From: Chloroflexota bacterium
GTDB lineage: Bacteria; Chloroflexota; Anaerolineae; Promineifilales; Promineifilaceae
Reading direction: 5' to 3'
Length of the DNA stretch: 64,000 nt
Assembly (NCBI GenBank): GCA_022616275.1
Contig: JAKEFB010000022.1
Coordinates: 1-64,000 of the forward strand
Below are positions 31,966 to 40,098 of the stretch, in pieces. Position 1 is the stretch's first letter. Each line of letters opens with the position of its first letter. Made by a program: the position numbers and the translations under genes. The notes under the pieces were generated by a model that searched no databases, was not told the DNA's origin, and saw nothing but the letters and a program-made list of their open reading frames with translations.

Positions 31966-32703
31966 ATGACCCATTTAACGGAGGAGCAACGGAAGCAACT
32001 GGACGAGGCTGGCTACGTGCTGCTGCCGGCCGTCCTCTCCGGCGAGGAGATAGAACAGTTGCTGGCCCACCTGGAGCGGTTATGGCAGGAGGAGGGCGAG
32101 GCAGCCAGCAGCGAGAATTACGTCGAAGCCAGCGCTCGCCGTCTGGCCAACCTGGCCAACAAGGGCGACATCTTTCGGGCTATTTACGCTCATCCCCTGG
32201 TTCTGGAAGCTGTGGCCGCCGTTGTCGGGCCAGACGTTCGCCTGAGTATGCTCAACGCCCGCGACGCCCGGCCGTTTGCCGAAGGCCGGCAGCCGTTCCA
32301 CGCCGACACCGATAGCGGCGGCAAACCGGATGACAAAGGGTACTACGCCTGCACGGCCGTCTGGATGCTGGACGATTTCACCCCGGAGAACGGCGCCACC
32401 CGGCTAATACCCGGCACGCACCGCAGCCACCAGGTGCCCAAAGAGGCCCTGGCCGACGTCTTTGCGCCGCACCCGGAGGAGATTGCTCTGACCGGCCGCC
32501 GGGGCGACGTGCTCATTTTTAACGGCCACTGCTGGCACGCCGGCGGCCAGAACCAGACCAACGGCCCGCGGCGGGCCATCCTGGCCCACTACTTCCGGGC
32601 CGGCATTCCCCGCCGGCCGGACCGGCGGCAGCATTTGGACGACAGTACCCGGGCGGGCCTGGCCCCTCGCGAACTGGAAATCCTGGGCTTGGACGATCCG
32701 TAA
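31966..32703 (+). CDS. PhyH-type Fe(II)/2-oxoglutarate dioxygenase
   Basis: 245 residues, normal for the phytanoyl-CoA dioxygenase family. The iron triad is H112-x-D114 (FHADTDSGG) and H191 (GHCWHAGG), with R202/R203 set to bind 2-oxoglutarate; GYVLLPAVLSGEEI at the start and DDFTPENGATRLIPGTHRSH are also typical. The enzyme would hydroxylate an unactivated carbon of a small molecule, sugar, lipid or peptide. It follows the flippase by 3 bases and belongs to the same plus-strand unit, so its substrate is probably the product of this locus. The exact reaction cannot be read from sequence. Confidence 0.9.
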   Translation: MTHLTEEQRKQLDEAGYVLLPAVLSGEEIEQLLAHLERLWQEEGEAASSENYVEASARRLANLANKGDIFRAIYAHPLVLEAVAAVVGPDVRLSMLNARDARPFAEGRQPFHADTDSGGKPDDKGYYACTAVWMLDDFTPENGATRLIPGTHRSHQVPKEALADVFAPHPEEIALTGRRGDVLIFNGHCWHAGGQNQTNGPRRAILAHYFRAGIPRRPDRRQHLDDSTRAGLAPRELEILGLDDP

Positions 32704-32787
32704 AAGAAAGAAGGGATGTAGAGTTGTTGGGTAAACACCTGGTCAAGCTTTTGCCCTTCTGAGGGTGCAGGATAATATTGGGAATAT

Positions 32788-33015
32788 ATGGTAAAGGGCA
32801 ATTACTCTCGGGGCAGCGAGTTCCCCCACGAGGAATTTGTGCAGCGTGCAATTGAGAGCTATTTTTCGGCGTTATGCTTCAAGGAAGAGGTAGGTGGACA
32901 TGCTGACCTGGTTTGCGCAAATTCCGAGACAGGTGAACGATGGCTCGTCGAAGCGAAGGGCCTTACGACACAGGTCGGGTTAGATTTTCGCACAATTCTT
33001 TCGCGACGAGGATGA
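32788..33015 (+). pseudogene. Truncated PD-(D/E)XK-like protein
   Basis: 75 residues: FPHEEFVQRAIESYFSALCF, then ADLVCANSETGERWLVEAKG, with D...E-x-K as in PD-(D/E)XK nucleases, then LDFRTILSRRG and a stop. Full-length relatives known to me in outline go on after LDFRTGLGQLVQR; here the frame breaks exactly there, so this is a frameshifted or truncated remnant. It separates the oxygenase from the kinase-like gene and has lower GC than both. It probably has no function, although the core strand-Lys motif is intact. Confidence 0.5.
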
Positions 33016-33064
33016 AGCTGGATACTCCTTGGACGATGCTTAAGAAATATAAAGTAGCCACACC

Positions 33065-34120
33065 TTGAATCTAACGGCCGCTGATTTTGCTGGCTTATAT
33101 AACCGGTACGCCGGCGAACTGGAGGATTTTTGGGGGCGGCGGGCCAATGGGCCGCGTTACGCGCGGGAGTTTACCCTCTTTGGCCGGCCGCTGCGGGTGA
33201 CAAGCAACCACCAGGGAGTATTGGCCGCAGTAGACCAGACCTGCCTGCTTTACACCACAGCTCCGGCCACCGGCCACCCACCCCTGGCCATCCACCTGGT
33301 GGTCCGCGAAAGCCCTCTCGACCCCGGGCCGCCGCCCGAAGACCTGCTGGCCATCAACCAGTACACCGGCTACGACGAGTGGCTGGCCATTCAAATGGGG
33401 GCATGGGGCCATTGCCAAGTGGAGCTGGCTGCCGGCCGGGCCGTGGCCGTGCTCACGCCACAACTGGCCGAACGGCCGGAACTGGTCGGCCGGGGGCTGC
33501 TGGCAACGATATTCAACAACCTCCTCACCGGCCAGGGCTTCAGCATGTTGCACTGCACCGGGCTATGCCGGGGTGCGCGTGCCCTGTTGATTATGGCTCC
33601 TCACAATACCGGGAAGTCTACCCTGGCTTTCCGGCTGGCGCTGGCCGGCTACCGGCTGATTTCCGATAGTCAAATTTACCTCTTGCCCGAGGATGGGCCG
33701 CTGGCGTTACTGGGCTTTCCGGTTGGCCGGGTCAAACTGCGCCAGGACGTGGTCGCCCATTTTCCCCAGGCGCAGCCTTTTCTGATGCCTGAACCGGTGC
33801 GGAACGAAGTCAAGTATGCCTGTGATTTGTGGCGCTGGGATGCAGAACGCGTCCAGGCCACTGCCTTCTACCCGGAAGCCATAGACCTGTGCCTGCTGCA
33901 GCGCAGCGACCAGCCCGGCACCAGCCTGGTCCCGGCCGTTCCTGAGGCGGTCTGGGAAGCGGTTATGGCCAACAGCCTCTATTATGACACGGCCGCCGCC
34001 TGGCTGCGTAACCTGGCTCCCATCGAGCGGTTAATCGGCCAGGCCCGCGCCTATCATCTGCTCCTTGGGACCGATCCGGCCAGTGCGCTGCCGGCTCTGG
34101 CTGCTCTGGAATCACCATGA
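33065..34120 (+). CDS. HPr-kinase-like protein, second copy
   Basis: 351 residues, starting at TTG (no ATG before residue 111). A P-loop MAPHNTGKST lies at 177-186 (Ala replaces the usual first Gly), and YRLISDSQIYLLP places D201 at the catalytic Asp seen in HPr kinase. The N-terminal 160 residues are specific to this subfamily. It is related in plan to the kinase-like protein at 8561-9496 but longer. HPr-kinase-like enzymes in RiPP clusters phosphorylate Ser of the peptide. The 21-residue peptides of this locus have two Ser near their end, which makes them candidate substrates. The stop overlaps the start of the PMT-like gene by ATGA. Confidence 0.75.
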   Translation: MNLTAADFAGLYNRYAGELEDFWGRRANGPRYAREFTLFGRPLRVTSNHQGVLAAVDQTCLLYTTAPATGHPPLAIHLVVRESPLDPGPPPEDLLAINQYTGYDEWLAIQMGAWGHCQVELAAGRAVAVLTPQLAERPELVGRGLLATIFNNLLTGQGFSMLHCTGLCRGARALLIMAPHNTGKSTLAFRLALAGYRLISDSQIYLLPEDGPLALLGFPVGRVKLRQDVVAHFPQAQPFLMPEPVRNEVKYACDLWRWDAERVQATAFYPEAIDLCLLQRSDQPGTSLVPAVPEAVWEAVMANSLYYDTAAAWLRNLAPIERLIGQARAYHLLLGTDPASALPALAALESP

Positions 34121-36117
34121 GCGGCAGCTTGCAGCCGGTAAATGATGATTTGCCGCGAAAGCACAGACTTTGGCTTGCCAAAGTTCACACAAGGGCGGGC
34201 CTTCTCTCCTTGCCCTCCTGGCGCGTCCTGGGGTTGTTGGTCGCCAGCCTGCTCGTCTTCGGCCTGGCCTATTGGTCGCCGGTTACCCACTTTGGCTCAG
34301 ACCCTTACCTGACCTTACTGGTATCTCAGGCTCTGGTAGAGCACCACACCTTCCAACTGGACGCTTACCAGGAGAGCGTGATCGCGCCCCCTGGCGGCCC
34401 CAATTTTGAAGGGCAGACAGTTCGCTACAACGAGCACATCTATTACTATTTCCCACCAGGCACATCCATCCTGGCTGCACCGGCCGTCTGGCTGGCCCGT
34501 GAATGGGGGCTGGATATGGCCCGCCCGGAAGATAATGATCACATGCAAAACTTACTCTCAGCTTTGCTGTGCGTCCTGGTTTTCGTCCTCCTCTACCAGA
34601 CTGCCGTCTGTTACCTGGAACCGGCGACGAGTCTGGCTATAGCAGGCGTCTCAGCCCTGGGTAGTTCACTCATCAGCACTCTGGGCACGGCCTTGTGGAG
34701 CAGCAACTTTGCCGTTTTGTGGCTGACGCTGAGTTTGTGGCTGATCGTTCGCCATGAAAGCGGCCGCAGCCAGACCCTTCACCCCTACCTGTTGGGCGTC
34801 TCTCTTTTTGGCGCTTACTTTTGCCGGCCGACCGTGGCGGTGTTTATTTTCCTGGTTCTCGTCTACCTGCTTCTCTGGCAACGCCGCTTTTTCCTGCCCA
34901 CGGCCGTGGTTTCGGCCGGCCTCTTGGCTCTTTTTCTCCTGTCGTCCCGAATAACCTTCGGCGATTGGCTGCCGCCTTACTACACGGTGCAACGGTTCCA
35001 GGCCAATAAGCCGCCCTTGTGGGTGCCGCTCTACGGCCTCTTTCTCAGCCCATCGCGGGGGTTGTTTATTTTTAGCCCCTTCCTGGCTTTGGCGCTGGGT
35101 CTGGCCTTGTGGCAGTGGCGCAGCCTGCGGCGGTGGCCGCTTTTCTGGCTATGCCTGGCCTGGGTCGGGCTGCACCTTTTTGTTGCCTCCCGGGCCTCGC
35201 GCTGGTTTGGTGGCCACGGTTTTGGCCCCCGCCTGCTAGTGGACCTGATGCCTGGCCTGGTGTTGTTGACTATCCTGGTCTGGACCAGGGGCCGGCCGGC
35301 GCTCTCCGGCCGGGCCAGGCGGCTCCTGACCAGTGCTTACCTGGCGCTGGGGGCCTGGGCTATTTTCGTGAACACTATTCAGGGATTGTATAACCTGCAA
35401 GCGGCCCGCTGGAACGGGAACATTGCCCCGGATATTGACCGGCGGCCGCAGGCCCTTTTGGACTGGCGATACCCGCAATTCCTGGCCAATAGCGAAACGT
35501 TGTGTACCCGCAACCAGGCATTTATCAACGAAGTCCTGGCCGCCGATCCGGGCCTGAAGGCTTATCAGCCTGGCTGGCCCATTACCTACCGGGGCGATAG
35601 CTACGCCGATTACTACCCGCCGGATATAACCCTCGTCCGGCCAGCCAGTGCCCAGGTGCTGGAAGAAGCCCGGCCGCTACCTGGTTCCCCGGCGGCGCAG
35701 CTCTTTTTTCCCCTGGTTGTCAGCCTGGGCAACGAGGCGCTGTTTGCCGGCTGGTCTACTCCAGAGAGCGGTACGCGCTGGTCCGAGTGCCAGACAGCGC
35801 GCATTTTATTTCTCTGGGGGGAGACCAGCGTAGACCAGGAACAACAGTATTGGCTGGCCCTGTTGGCTGGCTCGTTTGGCGACCAGGAGGTGGGCCTTAG
35901 CCTGAACGGCGTGACGCTCGGCCGGTACACCTTTGCCGGCCGCACGTCGTTCAGCACCTACCTCATTCCGTTTGATGGCCGCCTGCTGAAGCCGGGCGAG
36001 GTCAACGAGGTTACGTTTGATCTGCCTGGAGCGACCCAGGCCGCCAACCAGAAAGACCCGCGCCGGCTGGGGCTGGCTTTCGTCTCCTTGACGATTTATG
36101 AAGGGACTGGAGATTAG
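34117..36117 (+). CDS. PMT/ArnT-like membrane glycosyltransferase
   Basis: 666 residues. About ten membrane helices fill residues 28-430; the first outer loop has HFGSDPYLTLLVSQALVEHHTFQLD, where the Asp near the start is the usual catalytic position of GT-C enzymes. PPGTSILAAPAVWLAREWG resembles the loop that contacts the lipid carrier. Residues 430-666 are a soluble beta-rich domain on the outer face (LFFPLVVSLGNEALFAGW, EVGLSLNGVTLGRYTF, LKPGEVNEVTFDLPG). It would transfer a sugar from a polyprenyl carrier to an outer acceptor. Translation is coupled to the kinase-like gene. The gene ends in a hairpin shared with the convergent EAD-like gene. Confidence 0.85.
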   Translation: MSGSLQPVNDDLPRKHRLWLAKVHTRAGLLSLPSWRVLGLLVASLLVFGLAYWSPVTHFGSDPYLTLLVSQALVEHHTFQLDAYQESVIAPPGGPNFEGQTVRYNEHIYYYFPPGTSILAAPAVWLAREWGLDMARPEDNDHMQNLLSALLCVLVFVLLYQTAVCYLEPATSLAIAGVSALGSSLISTLGTALWSSNFAVLWLTLSLWLIVRHESGRSQTLHPYLLGVSLFGAYFCRPTVAVFIFLVLVYLLLWQRRFFLPTAVVSAGLLALFLLSSRITFGDWLPPYYTVQRFQANKPPLWVPLYGLFLSPSRGLFIFSPFLALALGLALWQWRSLRRWPLFWLCLAWVGLHLFVASRASRWFGGHGFGPRLLVDLMPGLVLLTILVWTRGRPALSGRARRLLTSAYLALGAWAIFVNTIQGLYNLQAARWNGNIAPDIDRRPQALLDWRYPQFLANSETLCTRNQAFINEVLAADPGLKAYQPGWPITYRGDSYADYYPPDITLVRPASAQVLEEARPLPGSPAAQLFFPLVVSLGNEALFAGWSTPESGTRWSECQTARILFLWGETSVDQEQQYWLALLAGSFGDQEVGLSLNGVTLGRYTFAGRTSFSTYLIPFDGRLLKPGEVNEVTFDLPGATQAANQKDPRRLGLAFVSLTIYEGTGD

Positions 36118-36140
36118 ATATTGCTCAATCTCTAATCTCC
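36109..36140. terminator. Hairpin between convergent genes
   Basis: GGAGATTAGA (36109-36118) pairs with TCTAATCTCC (36131-36140); the left arm overlaps the stop codon of the PMT-like gene. The sequence uses the same GGAGATT vocabulary as 12038-12188 and 20143-20187. Confidence 0.55.
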
Positions 36141-36152
36141 AATCTCCAATCT

Positions 36153-36953
36153 CTACCCCACCGCCACCGGCTCCTGCATTAGACTAATTAAATCCTCAAC
36201 CTGGTTGCGGCGGTAAAGGTAGAGCAGGAGGTTGCGCGCCTTCTCTTTTTTGCTATTGCCGGCGATATTTTCCCACTCTACGCTCATCTCGGCCGCCATC
36301 TGCTCCAGTTGGTCAAGGCTGTAGTTGGCAATGAGAAAGGCGCGCAAAACGGTGTGGGGGGAATCGGCGTTCAGTTTTTCCAGGCGCGGCAGGTGTTCTC
36401 GGGGGAGCGGCGTCAGGATGCGCTCGACGGCCAAAGCCAGGTTACTGGCCTGGCCGCGCTCTTCGGCCAGGTCCATGACCTGGATGATCAGGTCGTTCAG
36501 CTCCTGGTGAAAGGAGATAACATCGTTTTCGTTGATCCCCAGGTCGAAAATCAAGTCCAACACGTCGTCAGGGCCGAAGCGGTAGCGGATCTGGTCATAT
36601 AACATCTGGCGGTCGTAGGCAGTGCCGACGATCTCGCCGGTCGCTTTGTGCCGCTCGACGCTAATGCGGGGTGCCCGGCTGGGCGCCGGCCCGGCCGTCA
36701 CGGTCGCCGGCCGCAGCAACCCCCACAACCACAGAGCTGTCCCGGCAAACAGCCCGCCGCTGATGACGTAGAAGAAAAAGCCCAATTGGGCCGCCATTTC
36801 GTCCCGGCCGAAGGTGCCCAACAACGTATCCAGGAGCATCGCCGTCGTGACCGTCAGCAGGCCGATGCCCCAGATCACCTTGCTGCCACGCAGGAACATG
36901 ACCAGGAAGAAGACGACGACCATGATTTTGAGAAAGAGAAACAATAGAGTCAT
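36153..36953 (-). CDS. Membrane protein with two effector-associated (EAD1-like) domains
   Basis: 266 residues from the ATG at 36953 (a TTG at 36989 is in frame). Three membrane helices lie in residues 1-80. The soluble part has two similar all-helical modules: 116-182 (LYDQIRYRFGPDDVLDLIFD then LGINENDV) and 207-260 (LIANYSLDQLEQMAAEMSVE then WENIAGNSKKEKARNLLLYL). The second matches the pattern I know for effector-associated domain 1: a helical death-like adaptor with a central Gly and KARELV-like helix. EADs recruit effectors in bacterial conflict systems by homotypic contact. No protease, nuclease or STAND gene is nearby, so partners must be elsewhere. Assignment is by pattern only. Confidence 0.6.
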   Translation of the reverse strand: MTLLFLFLKIMVVVFFLVMFLRGSKVIWGIGLLTVTTAMLLDTLLGTFGRDEMAAQLGFFFYVISGGLFAGTALWLWGLLRPATVTAGPAPSRAPRISVERHKATGEIVGTAYDRQMLYDQIRYRFGPDDVLDLIFDLGINENDVISFHQELNDLIIQVMDLAEERGQASNLALAVERILTPLPREHLPRLEKLNADSPHTVLRAFLIANYSLDQLEQMAAEMSVEWENIAGNSKKEKARNLLLYLYRRNQVEDLISLMQEPVAVG

Positions 36954-37031
36954 ACGGCCGAATTTTAACACCCGTCCCAATGGGTGCAAAGGTGGATTGG
37001 CTTAGCTTTCTTCCGATGATATGATCAGGCC

Positions 37032-38303
37032 ATGCGGAAAGCGCTCTACCTGAAATCGGCCGGTCCCCTGGTGTTGCCATGTTTGGTCTTGTTACTGGCC
37101 TTGACCGCCTGCCAGGCGCTAATCGCCCCGCCTTTGCCCACTCGCGCCGTGGCGGCCGCCACCCTGGCGCTAACAGCAAATACGCCAGTTCCTGGCGAAG
37201 TGCCCTTCACCTGGACGCCGGCTCCGGCCCAGACTACTGAACTGGTCGAGCCGACCAGCCTGCTGGGATTCCCAACCCGCACGCCGGCCGCGACGGCGCC
37301 CTTTCCAACCAACACCCCCACCCGTACCCCTACGCCAACGCCCACGCCGACGCCGACGCGCTACGTCTGGCGGCTGCCCGATATTCCCTTTTCCAACGAG
37401 CTGGGTCCCAGCAAATTAGGGTTGCACGTCATTCGCAACAACGATCCGGCTATCATGGACTTTATCCGGCGAGCCCAGCCGGCCGTGGTCAAGGCGGTGG
37501 ATGACCTGGGTTTCCTGGCTGAGGTCCGGCAGGTCTCGCCGCGAACGATCACCATCGGCCGGGTCAACGTAGACAACCAGAGTTATGAAGGCAGCCCCGA
37601 GGAAGCCGCCCGGCGCTTTGTCGCCCAGCACCTGGCCACTTACCAGGCCAACCCGGCCGTAGATTACTGGGAAGGGTGGAACGAGCCCGATCCCAATTAC
37701 AATAACATGATCTGGTTCTCCCGCTTTGAGCAGGAGCGGGTAAAGGAAATGGCCCGCTACGGCTTCCGCTGCGCCATTGGCAGCTTTGCCACCGGAGTGC
37801 CCGAATTTGACGAATTTATGCTCTTTTTACCGGCCGTAGATGCGGCTATGCGGCACGGCGGCGTCCTGTCCCTGCACGAATATAGCGCCCCAGACATGAC
37901 TTTCGGCTATGGCGCGCCGCTGCCGGGCTTTCCTCCCTACACAGACCGGGGCTCGTTGACCTTTCGCTACCGCTGGCTATACCGGGACATGTTGGAACCT
38001 GGCGGCATGGTCATTCCCCTGGTTATTACCGAGGCAGGGGTGGACGGAATTATCGGCAACCGGCCGGGGCCAGATGGGCTGGGGTGGTGGGACTTCCAGA
38101 GTTATTGGGTAGAACAGGGCTGGGGGCCAAACGGCCCGCAAGCCTTTATCAACCAACTGGCCTGGTACGACGCCGGCGTGCGCCAGGATGGCTACGTGAT
38201 TGGTTTCACCGTCTTTACCGCCGGCGGTTTTGGTTATTGGCAGAATTACAATATTAATTCCATCTTGCCCCAGATAACGGATTACGTGATTGGCCAGCGA
38301 TAA
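37032..38303 (+). CDS. Lipoprotein with GH-A-like (beta/alpha) barrel
   Basis: 423 residues. Signal with lipobox LALTAC (C27), a long Thr/Pro linker to about 113 (TRTPTPTPTPTPTR), then a glycoside-hydrolase-like barrel: LGLHVIRNNDPAIMDFI, DYWEGWNEPDPN with E218 in the acid/base position after Asn, and PLVITEAGVDG with E334 in the nucleophile position. Both Glu residues of clan GH-A are therefore present, so activity on a polysaccharide is likely, but the family (39-like or other) is uncertain. It would act tethered on the outer side of the membrane. It stands alone, diverging from the EAD-like gene. Confidence 0.75.
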   Translation: MRKALYLKSAGPLVLPCLVLLLALTACQALIAPPLPTRAVAAATLALTANTPVPGEVPFTWTPAPAQTTELVEPTSLLGFPTRTPAATAPFPTNTPTRTPTPTPTPTPTRYVWRLPDIPFSNELGPSKLGLHVIRNNDPAIMDFIRRAQPAVVKAVDDLGFLAEVRQVSPRTITIGRVNVDNQSYEGSPEEAARRFVAQHLATYQANPAVDYWEGWNEPDPNYNNMIWFSRFEQERVKEMARYGFRCAIGSFATGVPEFDEFMLFLPAVDAAMRHGGVLSLHEYSAPDMTFGYGAPLPGFPPYTDRGSLTFRYRWLYRDMLEPGGMVIPLVITEAGVDGIIGNRPGPDGLGWWDFQSYWVEQGWGPNGPQAFINQLAWYDAGVRQDGYVIGFTVFTAGGFGYWQNYNINSILPQITDYVIGQR

Positions 38304-38362
38304 TTATCGTTTGCCGCCCTGCAACCTGCAGGTGGCAACGCGCGTATTATGAGGTGTAAATA

Positions 38363-38812
38363 ATGACTGAGAAACAAGAGGACAAAGTAGAAATGGAAAG
38401 CCCGTTACCAGTCAGGAGCAAAGATATTGGTTTCTGGCGCGAGATTTTACACCAGGCCCGGTTGGTCTGGTATTTACTGCGTGACCCGGACGTACCTTTT
38501 TATCTGAAGTTGCTGCCGCTGGCCGCCGTTGGTTACGTCCTGTTCCCCATTGACCTGGTATCTGATTTCATCCCGGTCCTGGGCCAGTTAGACGACATCA
38601 CCGCCTTATTAGTGAGTGCCAAGGTGTTCATTGAGCTTTCGCCCGAACACGTTGTGGCTTATTACCTGAAGAAGATGCGCCAGGAAGCTGGCTTTGAGGA
38701 GCTGGAAGCGCCGGCCGCGGACCCGGAAGCCGAGATCCGGGACCTTAAGAATTCGATTGTCATCGAGGGGGATTACCGGGCCTTAGAGGATAAAGAGAAC
38801 CGAGGCGGTTAG
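38363..38812 (+). CDS. YkvA family (DUF1232) membrane protein
   Basis: 149 residues. The DUF1232 core is FYLKLLPLAAVGYVLFPIDLVSDFIPVLGQLDD (about 46-78), with the PIDLVPDxIPxxGxxDD pattern in full. Around it are one or two membrane helices and an acidic C-terminal tail. The molecular role of the family is unknown; it is often linked to envelope homeostasis. It has its own terminator (38837-38872) and so is probably a single-gene unit. Confidence 0.9.
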   Translation: MTEKQEDKVEMESPLPVRSKDIGFWREILHQARLVWYLLRDPDVPFYLKLLPLAAVGYVLFPIDLVSDFIPVLGQLDDITALLVSAKVFIELSPEHVVAYYLKKMRQEAGFEELEAPAADPEAEIRDLKNSIVIEGDYRALEDKENRGG

Positions 38813-38836
38813 CGCCGGCAGCACTACCCAACAACT

Positions 38837-38872
38837 CGTGGGGCGAACGCACTGTGTTCGCCCCACGTTTTT
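38837..38872 (+). terminator. Intrinsic terminator
   Basis: CGTGGGGCGAAC (38837-38848) pairs perfectly with 38856-38867, loop of 7, followed by TTTTT. It ends the DUF1232 unit. Confidence 0.9.
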
Positions 38873-38900
38873 ATCAGAACGGACAATTTTGCGCTTTTGC

Positions 38901-39902
38901 TTAGAGCGCCAGGCGATCCACAGCGCCAGCCAGGACTCGCTGCCATTCGGTAGTTGGGATGCTTAATTGATCAAATAGCCCCTGTTGGTAAGCAACCGCC
39001 ACGGCCACGAGGCAACAGCAGCACAGCACCAGGACGACGATAATGCCGATAATCAGGTTGCGGTTCATACCGCTCTTGCCCGGCGTGCCGGCCGGAGGTG
39101 GGGGGGGCGGCGGGGGTGAGCCGGCTGGCCGGGCCCCAAAGTCCGGTAACGGCTGGCCCGAATCAAAGGCCGGCATCGGTTCCGGTTCGTCAAACCTGGG
39201 CATCGGCTTGGGTTCTTCGTAAGAGTAGGAAGGCGGGGGGGGCTTGGGTTCTTCAAAAGAGTAAGAAGGTCTGGGCGGTTCCGGTTCCGGCGTGTAGCTG
39301 GGTGGTGGCGTCGCTTCCATGACCGTCGCCATGCCCACCTCTTCCTCTTCCTCTTCCCTCATCATCGGCGGTGGGGTCGGCGCTTCTTCCATCGGCTCCG
39401 GCATTTCCGGCTCCATAGGCTCGGCCATCATCGGTTCTGGCTCCATAGGCTCGGCCATCATCGGTTCCGGCATTTCCACTTCTATCGGTTCGGCCATAAC
39501 CGGCTCCGGCTCTGGGGCTGGCATTTCCGGCTGGGGCGTTTCCATTTGCGGTAGACCCGTCGGGGCAATCATCGTCGCCAGTGGATCAGAAGCGGACGTG
39601 GCCTGGAAAATAAGGGTCACGTTGCTGCCAAGCATAACGACCTGCCCCGGCTTGAGCAGTATAGCGTCACCACCCATGCGTTTGCCGTCTACAAAGCTGC
39701 CGTTGGTGCTGCCCATGTCCTGCAGTTCGTAGCTATCGCCACGGCGCATCATTTTGGCGTGGTGGCGGGATATTTCGGGGTCATTCAAGACGATGTCCGA
39801 TAGGGGATCACGGCCGATGGTGATCGTGTCCAGGGTAAGAGGAAAGACCTGACCTGGCCGGGGGCCTTTGCGTACAACCAGTTGATAAGTTTGATCTGCC
39901 AC
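38901..39902 (-). CDS. FHA-domain protein with Pro/Glu/Met linker and C-terminal membrane anchor
   Basis: 333 residues. The N-terminal FHA domain (1-95) has ITIGRDPLSDIVLNDPEISRHHAKM and YELQDMGSTNGSFVDGKRM, with R, S, H and N at phosphothreonine-binding positions. Residues 115-265 are a low-complexity linker with repeated PMMAEPMEPE and PxPSYSYEEPKP units. A single membrane helix (LIIGIIVVLVLCCCCLVAVAVAY, about 281-303) is near the end, so the FHA head is cytoplasmic. It probably docks onto a phosphorylated partner at the membrane. No kinase gene is adjacent. The repeat units and the polyCys helix are unusual for a bacterial protein but common in design to Chloroflexi FHA proteins. Confidence 0.85.
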   Translation of the reverse strand: MADQTYQLVVRKGPRPGQVFPLTLDTITIGRDPLSDIVLNDPEISRHHAKMMRRGDSYELQDMGSTNGSFVDGKRMGGDAILLKPGQVVMLGSNVTLIFQATSASDPLATMIAPTGLPQMETPQPEMPAPEPEPVMAEPIEVEMPEPMMAEPMEPEPMMAEPMEPEMPEPMEEAPTPPPMMREEEEEEVGMATVMEATPPPSYTPEPEPPRPSYSFEEPKPPPPSYSYEEPKPMPRFDEPEPMPAFDSGQPLPDFGARPAGSPPPPPPPPAGTPGKSGMNRNLIIGIIVVLVLCCCCLVAVAVAYQQGLFDQLSIPTTEWQRVLAGAVDRLAL

Positions 39903-40038
39903 TTTTGCTTTCCTTTGCTCGTTAGGGTTTGTTAATTGGGGTATTTTAACCTGTGAACCAACGCAACGCCCTGCATTTTACACGATTTGATCATGTTTAC
40001 AAACTTATAGAGACAGGGAGCAACTTTGCAAGTGGCAA

Positions 40039-40098
40039 GTGAATGACTACTCGCAAACTCGCAGACTCGCAAACTCGCAGACTCGCAAACTCATTCAC
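40039..40098. repeat. 16-base tandem repeat inside a hairpin
   Basis: ACTCGCAAACTCGCAG occurs at 40049-40064 and 40065-40080 with a partial third unit to 40092, enclosed by GTGAATGA (40039-40046) and TCATTCAC (40091-40098). It overlaps the stop of murJ. It is not a CRISPR: no spacers. Confidence 0.8.

Noticed and set aside
40049-40092. CRISPR-like repeats
   Set aside because: The 16-base units are directly adjacent with no spacers and lie inside a hairpin beside a stop codon; no cas genes nearby.
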